64,000 nucleotides of DNA from Siphonodentalium dalli (GCA_032622095.1 CP136066.1:67216278-67280277), one strand, 5' to 3'; positions 46,411 through 58,842 are shown, counted from the first letter of the stretch. Notes: generated by a model from the sequence alone, not told the origin. Program-made: numbers and translations.

Positions 46411-48419
46411 TCATCTATATTCCCATGTATTCCCTTTTCACTTTTCATTGCAGAACGATTTCAATATTTCCAATGCAAAGTTTTGTTGTTGTTGTTTTTC
46501 TTTTTTGCTTGTCAAATTTTCTTCAATTAATTGCCCGGCTTCTAATTGGGCAAATCTTAAATTTTCTTCCTCGGGAAATATTAACTATGGAAAGCAGACG
46601 TCGTTGTTGTTGATGTTGTTGTTAAACAATGACATCAGTTTAAAACAGTATTTTTTAAACCGAAAACAAACTGAAGATTCGGTCACAAAATTTAGTAGCG
46701 CGAACTAAGGAATAGACAAAAATATCGAAGCGATATTGTGATCAGCGGAGAAAGGAACATGATAAATCGCCACACCAAGCATGGGTAAAACATCACAAAT
46801 AACATAAAGAAATTGCTTACGATAATTTATTATGCTCTAGTTCTCGATTACAAAGACATTTCGGATAAAAACATGTTGAACTTTTGCAGCGAGGCGGAGA
46901 TGACTTTCAAATTACCTCCCCGGAATAGTGGACATGCTAAAAATAGATTTATGGATTTTCCAAGAGATAGTGGGTGTGCTAAAAGTAGGAGGCCCACTAT
47001 GGCTTCGCGGACGACACTATCGATAATAGTGAATGTCAATCAACCAATCACAAGCGTGGATAAGGCTTAGATAGTTACGTGAGATAAAATATCATATGAT
47101 ATGTTTTCGGTTCATTATTGTATTCATCCGCCTGTCATAAACAATTGTTTTCTATTAATTATTCCTGTAATTATACATGTACGTTGTAATATTTATTCTG
47201 CTTGCGAGGAGGTTCTTGTTAGTTTCCAGTACGTGTCCGCCAATACGTCAACATTTGTATTTTATTAATCAAATTAACTATGTTTAAATCAACTTTTTTG
47301 GTGAATCATATTTTCTTTGTTGGTTTGTTCTTTCATTTAAATTTTTCCAATGTTCCTTTATCTGGGACTTCCGGCCAATTACGCTGTAAAATTGCAAGGC
47401 GAATTAAGAAATTGATCACGTAAAAGCCGGGGCGGCGCATTTTTCTTACTGACTTTACGCTAGCGTTACTACCGACAGTACACCGAACAATAACTGTCGA
47501 TCATTCAACATTCTCATGTTGTGAATGAGTTGTTATATATTCAATAGTATGAGCCCACCACTCCCGTGCAAAAGTATATGTCATTTGTTGTTGTCTTGTT
47601 GACATGCATATACTTTATCGGGTTTTGCCAATATATAGCACGTTATGCGCTTATTATGGGATTTGGCTTAGGTTCATAATCGGATTAGAATCACCTCATT
47701 TTGAGCCCAATACGAACTGAAAATGAGAGTGTTTTAGTGCAATTATCGGCTCACAATGACTTATTATAAGTTCATTATGGGCGGAAAATAATATTACACG
47801 AATATACCATATGTACGCCCTTTAAAATGTGTTTTAAGTCCACTATGGGCTTATTTCAGAATCAAATATGTCCAATATGAACATATGTGCTATTCCGTTT
47901 ATGGCGCGGGCCACAGTGAAGACACATTATTATGACCGTACATCTGGTAAGTCGATTTAGCTTCATATAAAACGTAATTCAGATTCAAATAATGCCGATA
48001 TGGGTTTATTTCTGTTTTTGAAATAAGTTCAATATGAGCTTATTTTCAGGAGATCAGGCTATATAAGCCCAATATTGCCTTATTTCAGAATCGAATAAGA
48101 CCAATATGAACCTATGTACACTGGGATATGTTGATATGTTATAACTATTTTAATAGCATGCATGCTCGCTGTTGCAAACCGTCGCAATCAGGATGGCTAT
48201 TCCTGTCGTTTGGCAAGCACCAGCTCAAAGTATATCTGATCTTGAATGTTTCTCACATATAGACACTGGCTTTTCTTCGATGTTTTCCGTAAGATTGCCA
48301 AACACCGCGAAAATGACAACATTACAATCAACAATGGTACGTATGGTCTGAAAAAATGGGGAAACTAACTTCACACATCTGAATTTACTATATAATATTG
48401 CATAAAGTCCAAACTGGTC
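46411..48419. repeat. Non-coding; GTTCAATATGAGCTTATTT repeat fragments
   Basis: Between about 47650 and 48130 the sequence repeatedly uses AATATGAACyTATGT, GGGCTTATTTCAGAATC and CACCTCATTTTGAGCC words. The same family reappears at 54430-54720. A ~65 bp segment near 47020-47110 is the inverse of 53066-53140. No gene supported. Confidence 0.5.
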
Positions 48420-48660
48420 TTCGAAAAGAAAAATAAATGTTACTACAAAACGCGACGATTTTCTACTACACAACTCGTTAGCTTGTTTGATACTACACAA
48501 CACGTTGGTTTTCTACTACATAATCTTTGACCACAAATTACTACATAAATCGTTGAATTTACTACATAACTCATGAGCTACCACAGAACTCGGCGATTGT
48601 TGCTACAGAACCCGCGAGCTACCACATAACTCGTCAGTTACTACACAACTCGGCATAACA
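48420..48660. repeat. Tandem ~20 bp repeat (ACTACACAACTCG)
   Basis: About ten degenerate units of the form nACTACAnAACTCGnnnnTT occur in succession between 48420 and 48660, varying from 17 to 26 bp. Non-coding. Confidence 0.75.
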
Positions 48661-48880
48661 CTTGGTCTAATGTGTTTTGAAAAGGACTCGCAAAATAAAT
48701 CATGATAGGCTTGAGAAATGTCCGTGCCATCGACGACGTTGATGGACCCATCACATTTACGCCCATTGTTATTGTTAAGTCCACCTCGACTAATGCATTG
48801 CTTGTGATGTTGGCGCAAAGGGGGTAGTGCACTATTAGGATATAGTTTGTGGGCAACAAAGGCCATTTCCATGCTTTGTG
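48640..48880 (-). pseudogene. Possible LINE linker fragment, minus strand
   Basis: On the minus strand the segment GRKCDGSINVVDGTDISQAY then FCESFSKHI resembles the region between endonuclease and RT of non-LTR elements, where a VDG-x-DI block precedes an F-x-K/N-F helix. No RT catalytic motif is present and frames change nearby. The assignment rests on this one block. Confidence 0.4.
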
Positions 48881-49339
48881 AGTAGCGAAGCACTGTGTAT
48901 CGAACCTCCACAACAGTCTGTATACACCAATCGACTATCATATGATATCTAAGTAGGTATAATGCAACGAGTACATTATATTGCATGTATCCGTTTAGAT
49001 ATAAGTTCTCTCTACAAGCCCTATATTACAACAGTTCATATCGCAGAAATGTTTTCCCTGATTCTTTCATACTTGCAGCGATGGTACTACACTGCATCGG
49101 TCAATACTGGGGATATACCACAAGGGGACGACATTTCATCTCTTGTTATATCTACCATTAGTCACACTCGCTTTATTCAAAGTAGCAAAAACGCCGACGA
49201 ACAACGCTTCTATTGAGATAAGGAGACGTATAATGTTTGTGTGTTTTAGTAACATTAGTGGCTAATGGACACATCCTCTATTTCTATTTGCAAACTGGGT
49301 TAATACTAACTGACACATTCGTCTTAAACTGATACTTTA

Positions 49340-49810
49340 GCAATGAAACGCATCGGAAAAGAATACAAGGCAATACTTGACAGGGAAATAAAAGTATGGG
49401 ACAGAAATAGACACGATTCGTTCAGATGAGCGTGTAAAACCCCAAAGTTGTTTTGGAATACTGTCAAGCAGATCAATAGGAACAACATTGAGGTGGAGAT
49501 TTTGTTAGCGAGTACCACTAAACGTATTTCATAAACATTTCCAAAACTTCAATGCATGTACCTGGCGATATTCAGGAAGAGTTTGAGCCCCTTTTAAACC
49601 AGATATGTGACAGCTTACTGAATGATAACTTTATAACTTTACTAGAGATGAAATTCTGAATGATAATTTCCAAAACATTAATGCATGAACCTGGCGATTT
49701 TCAGGAAGATTTTGAGCCCCTTTTAAACCAGAAGTATGCCACCTTGCTGAATGTTAAACTTACCCGAGATGAAATTCTGAATACTATATAGACTGACTTG
49801 AGATCTGATC
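49340..49810 (+). pseudogene. LINE linker fragment with internal duplication
   Basis: EYKAILDREIKVWDRNRHDSF, a stop, then KTPKLFWNTVKQINRNN matches the region before the RT of LINEs (the PKLFW block is characteristic). Downstream, GDIQEEFEPLLNQ and GDFQEDFEPLLNQ occur in two copies ~130 bp apart (about 49540 and 49670). The second is followed by LTRDEILN and DLRSD, the usual entry to RT. Stops and the duplication show it is dead. Confidence 0.6.
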
Positions 49811-49887
49811 ATCTGGTCAATCCATACCATTAATTTCAGGAAACTCTAACAATAAAATTGTATTAATGGTGTTTTATATGGCATAGG

Positions 49888-50290
49888 AACAGTTAACACC
49901 TCTATTAAGATTCAGTTAATCTGATAGCATTAGTATCGATGGGTGGATGGATCACCCGTATTTAGTGTGGTAGTGTTTACATAGCTACACCTCTTGTGAT
50001 GAGCCCTTGTGATGAAGCAACACTTCTATCATGTTATTGTTCTGTGGTTGGTTCATTGTTGAATGATAAACCACAATAGAGATTATAATTATTAACTAAC
50101 TGCTTTCCTATCGATATAAAAAGTCGATCAAACCGCGATATTCGAAACATAAGACTCAAAGTTGCAGAAAATGTATCAGGATAGCATTTTGGCATATTCT
50201 AAATGAATTTGGCGAACAAGGAATTAATTTGGCAAATTATATGTCAAACGTAAATTTTGGTCAAGCGCGGACCCTGGACAAAACGCGCCC
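49888..50290. repeat. Dispersed repeat R3, copy 1 (inverse of 56640-57045)
   Basis: GTTAACACCTCTAT, ATTAGTATCGAyG, GTGTTTACATAGCTA, AACTGCTTTCCTATCGATA and GCGCGGACCCTGG appear in order. The same words appear reverse-complemented in the opposite order at 56640-57045. Confidence 0.75.
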
Positions 50291-51124
50291 ATTGTTGGGC
50301 CATGTACTACACAATTAGAAATGCGGTGATTTGAGCCGCACAAAAGTAGTACTATAAACCTCGATGATTTAATAGTGTGGGCGACTTCTGCCAAATCACA
50401 AGATTGAGAAAATCTCATATATTGGCTGAGAATTACTTACTTGAGTACCTGTACTATCGAACTCAAGATATGAAACATTCAGGCTCTCCATTTCCGCCAA
50501 CTGCTAAGCGTTTCCTATTCCAGTGAATCCCGGTAAATTGACGGCTCGTCGAAATATGAATAATTTCTCGTCGATACATGCAAATTAAGGGGTTTCCACG
50601 CCTGAACTATGTCAGGAGGTGGAATGTTTAGATGGGCCTACACAGAAAACTAGTTAACAATTATTGTTAAGCTAGTACACCACATGAAGGAATCTATACT
50701 ATCTGAAGACCACACCAAGCATACTCTATAACAATAACATGTCAAACAGATGACTTTAATCATAGTTTTAGAAGGAAAGTTTTCTGAACAGCGTTCTCGG
50801 AAAATACACAAATTGAATGGGAATGAGTTGAACTAGTAAAGGGGAGGCATGGCAATTTAATTGAGTTCAATACTACATCACGAATCTGGTTAACTCCTTG
50901 ATATTGTCAATGGTTAACTCCTCGATAATGTCAACAGATAAAATATAAAAATGTAGGCCTGACGACCAATGAGATAGATGCAGAAATGGTTACGGAAACA
51001 TCTAACACATTGTGACTGTAAATACGTGCAACAATTCCCATATAAGCTTAAAGCTTGGTTCACCGCAAATAACCTTAATCTCAAACTTCGAAACGAATAC
51101 AATATAAAAAAAATAATATGTATC
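50291..51124. other. Non-coding, no clear feature
   Basis: A short AATnTCnnCGATAAT direct repeat (about 50898 and 50920) is visible. No gene supported. Confidence 0.35.
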
Positions 51125-52130
51125 TCCAAATATTGACTGCGATACAAGCGACAACACATGTGAAATCTCGCATATATTGTCGCTCGATGGAAAGTGGGAA
51201 ATATCGCATTTTTTCGCGCGACAAGCGACAAAACATGCGACATTATGTCGCATGTTATATCGCTTTCGTCCTGCGACGGAGACCGCTAGATTTCGCATGT
51301 TTTGTCGCGCGACGAAAGCGACAAACTGTGCGATATAACGTCGCATGTTTCGTCGCTTCTAAAGCTAGGTATACATACCAGCGCATCCGATTTGTAAGTC
51401 GCATACGTTTTCGTCGACTACCAACATATGATTTTCAATTGACCAGGACACATACCTGCGACGATTATTTGATACGACAATCGGATGAAGCTTCAAATGA
51501 AACCTTTTTTGAAACATTTTAGAAGTTTTCACACCCGGTTTAAAGGCTGTTCATGATTGTTTGTTGATAATGTTTTTGGAAATAAAAATAACTAATTCTC
51601 AAAATATAAACTTATCTTATACGTAATGTTTATGGCCAGCTTTTGTCGGGGACATAACAATTCTCTCACATTTGTTCGGCTTCTCGTTATGGCTGGTGCA
51701 ATGAGATGAAGCACCTGTGCAAATTATTCTCTGCACATGTTCAATCTAAAGTACTCTACAACGCGTTCTTCATCGTCATACAGATCCCTGATAATCATGT
51801 TATGAAAGACCCCTTGCCTTATTCCGTTTCTTAACAATAGGATGCTCCCACATTCTTCTGTTCTTTCTCCAATGAATGTGCTGGTGAAACAAGAAGAGGA
51901 AAAACTCTTCATCACTTGAAGACATCTTGGAGAAATGATTCGTCACGCAAGCGGCAAGTACATATACCTGCGTTATTATCTTATCGCTCTTAAATTCAAA
52001 TACGTTTTACGCATATATAAACGCATAATACGCAGGTATGTATTTCTAGCTTCACGCTTTCGTCGCGCGACGGAAAAAAGTCAGATTTCGCATGTTTTGT
52101 TGCGCGACAAAAGTGACAATAGGAAGTGGC
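51125..52130. repeat. GCGAC/GTCGC-rich palindromic element(s)
   Basis: Between 51160 and 51365 the words TTTCGCATGTTTTGTCGC, GCGACAAAACATGCGAC and GACGAAAGCGAC recur in both orientations, giving nested hairpins. A second block (about 52055-52120) repeats CTTTCGTCGCGCGACGG and TTTCGCATGTTTTGTTGC. Together they look like two ends of a ~1 kb MITE. The second block ends ~120 bp before the start codon of the exon at 52239. Confidence 0.65.
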
Positions 52131-52238
52131 CCCAATAGTATTCCATACTAAATCGATGATCATTCTTGCAGCTGGTTGACTTCATGGACAAGCACGATAA
52201 ATACACGCCATACTTAAATCATTCCGTACTCTGATGAA

Positions 52239-52563
52239 ATGTGGTCGGCTGTTCATCTCCTAGCGTTGTGCTGTTCATTTCATACGTGTCTCTCTGTTCT
52301 GTCTGATATCCATATGAAACACCTTAATAAGTTAGATGGAGTAACTATAACAAGAGTGTTGGCGGATGTTCTGATCCCGGTTCACATTTCAGATCGAGAG
52401 ATATACATGTACTGTGCGAGTATATGTTTATCCAATGAGTGTGTATCTTTCGTCTATGACAAGAACAATCAGATGTGTCACTTTTTTAAACAGAATCTCT
52501 TCAGTGGGAGCCCATCAAATATACCGTTACCAGGGGCAAAATACTACAGGCGGATCAACCCAG
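52239..52563 (+). CDS. First exon: signal peptide plus PAN/apple-like domain
   Basis: ATG at 52239 opens MWSAVHLLALCCSF and a hydrophobic run ending near CLSVLS, a typical secretory signal of ~22 residues. Then HMKHLNKLDG, DVLIPVHISD and the PAN-like core MYCASICLSNECVSFVY, followed by MCHFFKQ. The C-x3-C-x4-C-x2-F-x-Y and a later C follow PAN/apple domains, which mediate protein or carbohydrate contacts outside the cell. The exon ends in CCCAG with a strong GTGAGT donor at 52564, phase 1, so it can join any module exon of this cluster. The nearest candidate on this strand is the CTLD exon at 59324. A damaged copy is at 44546. No TATA box was recognised. Confidence 0.8.
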
Positions 52564-52890
52564 GTGAGTACTCCCATCAAATATACCGTTAACAGGGGCA
52601 AAATACTATACAGGCGGAACAACCCTGGTGAGTACTCCCATCAAATATACAGTTAACAGGGGCAAAATACTACCGGCGGATCAACCCAGGTGAGTACTCC
52701 CATCAAATATACCGTTAACAGGGGCAAAATACTACCGGCGGATCAACCCAGGTGAGTACTCCCATCAAATATACCGTTAACAGGGGCAAAATACTACCGG
52801 CGGATCAACCCTGGTGAGTACTCCCATCAAATATACCGTTACCAGGGGCAAAATACTACCGGCGAACAATCCAAGTGAGTGCTGGTTCAT
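52503..52890 (+). repeat. Minisatellite of exon end plus splice donor, six copies
   Basis: The last ~60 nt of the PAN exon together with its donor are repeated. GTGAGT occurs at 52564, 52628, 52690, 52752, 52814 and 52875 (periods 64, 62, 62, 62, 61). Each unit contains CATCAAATATACCGTTAACA and GGCAAAATACTACCGGCGGA with small changes. Copies 1 and 6 have TTACCAGG, the others TTAACAGG. In the exon frame the second copy gives a stop near 52590, so only the first donor yields an open message. Confidence 0.92.
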
Positions 52891-54429
52891 TGTTCATGTA
52901 TATGTTTTGTAAAAAATCTGGTCAATCGCCCTATCACCGTCGATTGAAACGATTGCAAATATCGGCTCACTAGCTTCTTGTATGGGTCATCCATTCCAAA
53001 TTAATATTTATTTATTGAACCTTAACAAAATGATTACAATAAATTATTGACACAACGATATGATATTTATCATATATTTTATCTCACGTGACTATCTAAG
53101 CCTAACCCACGCTTGTGATTGGTTAATCGATATTAACTACATCGACATATACGATATATATAACACTGTTTTTCTTTGTTTGTCACCTGAGTTTAGTTTT
53201 AATACAAACAATGAGTTATATTATGTAAAGTTGGAACAAGTTTGTCCTGCATTTACAAAAATGTTCTTACTTGTATACCTAAAATATTTTTTAAAGAGTC
53301 AAAAAACGCGAAAAATAGCCCAATTTGTGATACCATCATGAAAGTTGGCATGACTGATAAGTGCGAAGTACTGAAAACAATTTTCCGACCAACCAGTCAG
53401 AATTATATATATTCAAGATGGCCGCTATTTTCTGCTTGTGATCAAAATATATCAATGTTTGTTTGTTGTTATTTTATATTTGTTACATAAATATAGTAAA
53501 TCAGAAACATGAGTTAATTAAGCAGTTATTCTTTATGCGTTGTAATGGTATATTATCCGTTTTGGAGGATGTTCACCATACAAGATCCGACAATAAATTG
53601 TTTTGATAATAAGTTCAGCAAACTATATTTCCTTATAGAATTTACTCACTAATGCGTATTTAGTAAGAAAATGTTAAAATGCTTTAGGAATTATTTATTG
53701 ACACCGACATCCCAGGGTTCTGTTACATTCGACCATGATGATGTACACTATGTTAGTCTGTACAATTTCTACAGTCAATGACAAGATCGTACAACAGTCC
53801 CTGTATTCTACGGCAGTGTTGTTCTCTAACTGCTTTATGTAAACACGGTTGGCAATTATCGCAATACGATAGGGGAACACTTTGACGTTCGTACTCATAT
53901 TTCACCAATTTTTTTTTTCAATCAACAAATTCACCAAATGTCCTAATTAAAATTGAAACGAAAGAATCTTTCAATTTTTTATGCGAGCATGAAACATTGC
54001 AAGAATAAATGATATGTGTGTGTACAGTACTGTTAATGTTTCTCGACCAGCCAATACACTTGGCCATGTGATTCAAGATATCCGCGATTTCGAAATTGTG
54101 TGCTTATTAGAAACTATATATATATGCAGAGAACGATAATTGTTGGTCCAATATTGAACAATATTTTGTGCTTCTTAAATATATTTTTTAAATGTTTGAT
54201 ATTTACATCTATAGGTTTACATAATACATATTTACAATTATATACATATGTATGGCATGGAACTTAAGTAATTCATACATATAGGTATATTGAAATTTAA
54301 AGATGCAGTAATGCCCAAGTATTTTCGATAGTAATCTTCCGAAATCATTAAACCGTTCACTATGTTTGGTAGATTCATGTTTAGCTTCGTTTCCAGCCTG
54401 TTCTTCTGAAATCAGCACATCAGCTTATA
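52891..54429. other. Probable intron, no module found
   Basis: Includes the ~65 bp segment (53066-53140) that is the inverse of 47020-47110. No six-Cys, PAN or CTLD exon was detected. Confidence 0.45.
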
Positions 54430-54720
54430 ATATGATTTGCTTTAAGTTTATAATTGGCGTATAATCGCCTCATTTTGAATATGATAGTGTTTATTGCCAT
54501 TATCTACTTATAATAACTAACTATAAGTTGACGATGGACGGACAATAACACAAATAAACCAACTCACGAAATGACCAGATGGAAGCTCTTTAAAACAAAT
54601 TTCACAGTGGCCCGGGCCATAAAAAGAAATATCGGCTTATTTCAGAATAAAATAAACATGCATCTATGTGTGTATTATAGGTCGATTATGAACCTGTGAC
54701 AGTTTATGCAGAATGACCCT
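54430..54720. repeat. Copy of the 47.65-48.1 kb repeat family
   Basis: Shares ATCGCCTCATTTTGAATA, GGCCCGGGCCAT and GGCTTATTTCAGAATmAAATA-type words with 47650-48130. Boundaries uncertain. Confidence 0.5.
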
Positions 54721-56639
54721 TACTGGCTAAGCCACCGGTGACCCCTAGTGTATATATAGAGAAGTTTGAGTTGGTGTCGTAACGTCGCAATTTGATGTAA
54801 ATGGAATGACAATTATTAAGATCTTATTATTACAAATGTCTGCCCCAGTCCACAACCAATCAAGGAACAGAACAATGAACCATGATTGTCCAATGTTTTC
54901 TGAATTAGTCTATCCTCAATAAACAAGAGAACATTTGTGTCACAAATTGCCACTGATGGAAGACTTCAGTGAATCTATAGCCACAACCGCACGTCTGTCG
55001 ATCATTTCTGTAAGCATGCGTCAATCTGACCAATTGGCCCACCAAGAAAATCATCACAACTCTTTTCCGGAATCGCAAGACCAATTGAACTCATATTTTC
55101 TGTCAGTGAATAAGGTTCATATCTGTCAAAAAAATATGCGACCTATTAAAATATGGGAGGAATCAGTGGATATAACTCGCCTTCTCTCAAATAATGCAGT
55201 CAAACATAGAACCTTTTCTACAAAGCCATTATGCTTGACCCTATTTGACTTCAATCTGGTCTCAATGATCTTCGGATGACTGTGATCGGACCTGACATAC
55301 AACATTCATGCTCAACAGGGGCACATTTAATGGACTGTCGCATTTTTTTTCAATCAACAAGTTCACCAAATGTCCTAATTAAATAACGTTTTCTGAAATT
55401 CCTCCCCTCTTATTCTTACATTTGATGTGAAACTTCATTCGAGGAACAAGTTGATCGACGAGGGGCTGTGGCATGGAATGCAAGACATTGTCCATTCCGA
55501 AATGTAATTGAAACTATGGTGTACCCTATAGTAATGTGAACTGTTCAATTAGTTTCTCATTATATGTTTTTATATATCATATCTTATTATACTATAGATA
55601 TCGGACTGTTATTCCTTTTCCTTTACGAAAATGATGTCAAGGCTATTAGGATATTTGGCGCCATCGATTGATTGGTTATATTAAGGCGGCAGTCATTAAA
55701 TTAAATACACATTTCTTTATCAAATGGCTAACTATATGGATGCATGGAGACATGTATTGAACGTGAACCATAATACAATATGAAGTAGCTTTGATGCCCG
55801 TAGTCTGCGGTAGACTTTCAAGAACCAGTCTCCCCCATTACATATAATTGACTGTGCTATTGACATACGAATAATGAAAATGTGACATATATTCTGCACT
55901 GTCACATGATGGCAAGTAGCATACTGGGTGGGATTATACATGCGCCTTTTTTGGGCAGAGCTTCATATGTCTATGACTTTGGAAAATAATTTATGTTATA
56001 TCCTGCAAGTAAATATTTATTTGCATTAAATGACCTGATAATTTTAAATAAAGCAGCTAATTTTCTACAATATATTGTTTTAGCATGCTCCAATTATGTG
56101 CTAACCAATTTAACTTCAGGAATAATATAAGAGCTCGTATTTGAGTTTTACATTGATAACATTGGTTTGTGAGCACATGTTATTGGCTTTCCTGAAAGTG
56201 GCGGTCACCTTGAGAACGGCGGCCATCTTATATATAGTACCCTTTCTACTCAATCACAGATTAGTAGAACGTGGACCAATGCCTCAAGCTCTAGACGTGA
56301 ACGATATATACGATATGGAGTATCATAGCATATGACATATCCCACCATTGAAACAATTATGCTAAGAAATGTCACCACGCCCAAAAAAGAGGTTTTGTTT
56401 CCTCATGATTTTGTTGTAAATTTGAGTCGCGTACACCGGGCTCACGGCAATTGGCAACTATCATGGCAACTATGGCTTTCGTATGCCATTTGCTGAACAA
56501 TATATGAACAATGTAATTGGTCTGTCTATACAAATGTACATCTACATTACTTGTATGTTATAAACAACTAATAATATTTTTATTTTGGAAGTACATCCGA
56601 CGACTGGCTACATATCGTCAATGGTCAATTTGCTCTTAG
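54721..56639. other. Non-coding, no clear feature
   Basis: Open frames at 54935-55279 (114 codons) and 56141-56335 have no domain or splice support. A CAATCAACAAnTTCACCAAAT word near 55350 also occurs near 53921. Confidence 0.35.
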
Positions 56640-57045
56640 AACCAGGGTCCGCGCTGGTCCGAAATTAACATTTTGCCAATGTTTTGCCAAATGAAAATAT
56701 CTTTTGCCAAAAGCTGTTAGAAGTTACTAACTGCTATCGGTTTCTGCAACACTTTGTCTTTTATTTTGATTATTTCGACAATCGCTGCTTGAGCGACCTT
56801 TGGTATCGATAGGAAAGCAGTTCATTGTTAATAATTCTCGCCTCTATACTTGGGTTCATCATAGAACATTAAACCAACAGCATAACAAATTAACACTGGA
56901 ATTATAGAATGGTTTCTTCATCGGAAAGGCACATCGAAACAAAGATGATTAGCTATGTAAACACAACAACCAGATATACTAGCAAATCCTCCGCTCGTCG
57001 ATACTAATGATATCAGATTATTTGTTTTCTGATAGAGGTGTTAAC
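56640..57045. repeat. Dispersed repeat R3, copy 2 (inverse of 49888-50290)
   Basis: Reverse-complement order of the words listed for copy 1, for example CCAGGGTCCGCGC, TATCGATAGGAAAGCAGTT and ATAGAGGTGTTAACA. The two copies lie 6.3 kb apart in opposite orientation. Confidence 0.75.
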
Positions 57046-58185
57046 ATTTCATAAATGTGAATTATTTTTTACCACTGGCAAATTTTCCAAGTGCCGGCGC
57101 AAACCCTGCTTAGAACGTAGTCCGGTGCATCGTGTGGTAAAAGCAATAGCAAGCATTTCGGAGTTTTGTGTTTGTTAACTAAAATCCTGAATATCACAAT
57201 CATCTCACTTTGTGGCATAACCAACAGCGACACAAACATATCCTGACCCATTCCACAACTTCGAAATCTCGTCGGACTCTTCTGGTCTATTCATAAGAAA
57301 TGTACGGAGCGTAAATTTCCGGGTCATTCGCTTCAGAGAGATTGTAGCATTAATGATGATTCTAATGCACTTAGGCCAATATATCCCCGGAAACACCACA
57401 TATTTGCGGGGGGTTATTCATTCAATAACCTGTCGCAATGTATAGTCCGGTTCACCGCTTCAATGTTAGATATTCCTACGCGCCAATATTGCCGTTAGCT
57501 GAATTCCTAATCTCGGACATGCATGCCCAATCCAGCACCGATCACTGTTCCGTTTCACTCCATGACGTCACCCTTACGCAATACACGCCGGCGACGTTAC
57601 GGAGTAGATTATAGAGTTGGCGCCCTTGCTACTGACTTCCGTTACTAGCTCGTTGCTATATAAACAAACCAGCGATGCCTCTTTTGTCGAAAATTGAGTC
57701 AGTACATTCGCGCTGTATACATGTACTTTCAGAAAATACAAAACACCACACCGTTATATTCCACCAATGTCAGTGTCTCGATATCATTTTGACCAAATTT
57801 CTTGACATGAAACCGCGAGATACGGCGTGAAATACAACGCATTGAGTAAACAATTTCCCATTGTTTTTCAATTCAACTTCAAGTTCGCGGTAAAATCAAA
57901 ACTTCAATTTGAAAGTGGTAAACATCTGAAAAAGACATCAGGTACATGCAGAAACTAATTGTTGTGCATATTTATTTCTATTTGAAGTGGCAATTTTTCA
58001 TGTTTATCAGCATTTTTAACGATAAGAGCGATGGTAATTGGGGGACTATATTTTATCTAGCGAATTAAATTTGAAATAAAAAGTCGTGAATTGGCTGAGT
58101 GTTTTCTATGGCCGCACATTTCGTTGATAATTACGAGGCATTTGTTTGTCTAAATAACGTTTTAAAGTTCGAAGAGCATTAGAAT
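57046..58185. other. Non-coding; word shared with the adjacent hairpin
   Basis: AAAACACCACACCGTTAT near 57740 matches an arm of the perfect inverted repeat at 58186-58353, hinting at an older copy. No gene supported. Confidence 0.4.
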
Positions 58186-58353
58186 GGGGATAACAGTGTG
58201 GTGTTTTGTGATTTCGGAAAGGTACATGGCGAATATACTGTGGCAAATACCCGTTAATGGGCTCCGGCTCCGCCGTCGCCCATTAAATAAATTTGCCACA
58301 GTATATTCGCCATGTACCTTTCCGAAATCACAAAACACCACACTGTTATCCCC
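58186..58353. repeat. Perfect 63 bp inverted repeat
   Basis: The left arm 58186-58248 (GGGGATAACAGTGTGG to TGTGGCAAAT) and right arm 58291-58353 are exact reverse complements over 63 bp. A 42 bp loop can pair further (TTAATGGGC with GCCCATTAA). No mismatches were seen, unlike all other hairpins in the window. Confidence 0.92.
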
Positions 58354-58842
58354 TAAATGTCTTTAATTGGAGACCCAAGACAAAGTCAAAAAGCGTAACT
58401 CTATTTTGTTGTCTGTATCAAATAGCGCTTAGAGAGCGAGAAGGCAGTAAGGCAACCTAAATTTAATAGTCTGTGTTACGAACCCATCCATCAAATGTTT
58501 TGTTTATTATAATATGAAACAGGTGGTCATAGCGGTGACTAAACTAGTCTATGGAAGAGTCTCTTATTTACCTTGATTTCCATTATCTATACAGCTTGGT
58601 TAATTCTATAATTTGAGTGAAAGTTATAATATTTAAAACTCATGGACAGTTGCACTATTTGTGGATTGCAGTCGTGGTGATGCATATTCTTATTTGAGTT
58701 TTCCCCTTCCTGTATCTACTTTGATTAATCCAAATGTTCGTGAATCAGGATATTCTATGTTTGTGGTATAAACATAGCTGTACATGTACTAGCCGTCTAA
58801 CGACAATACGCATATGGTGGCAAACTTGCTAGGTGTCAATTC
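58354..58842. other. Non-coding, no clear feature
   Basis: Short region between the perfect hairpin and the next MITE, without coding signal. Confidence 0.4.

Noticed and set aside
52564-52890. A working micro-exon array of 30 nt cassettes
   Set aside because: Acceptor-like and donor sites exist in each unit, but the implied ~32 nt introns are below the usual animal minimum; mentioned only as a testable idea.
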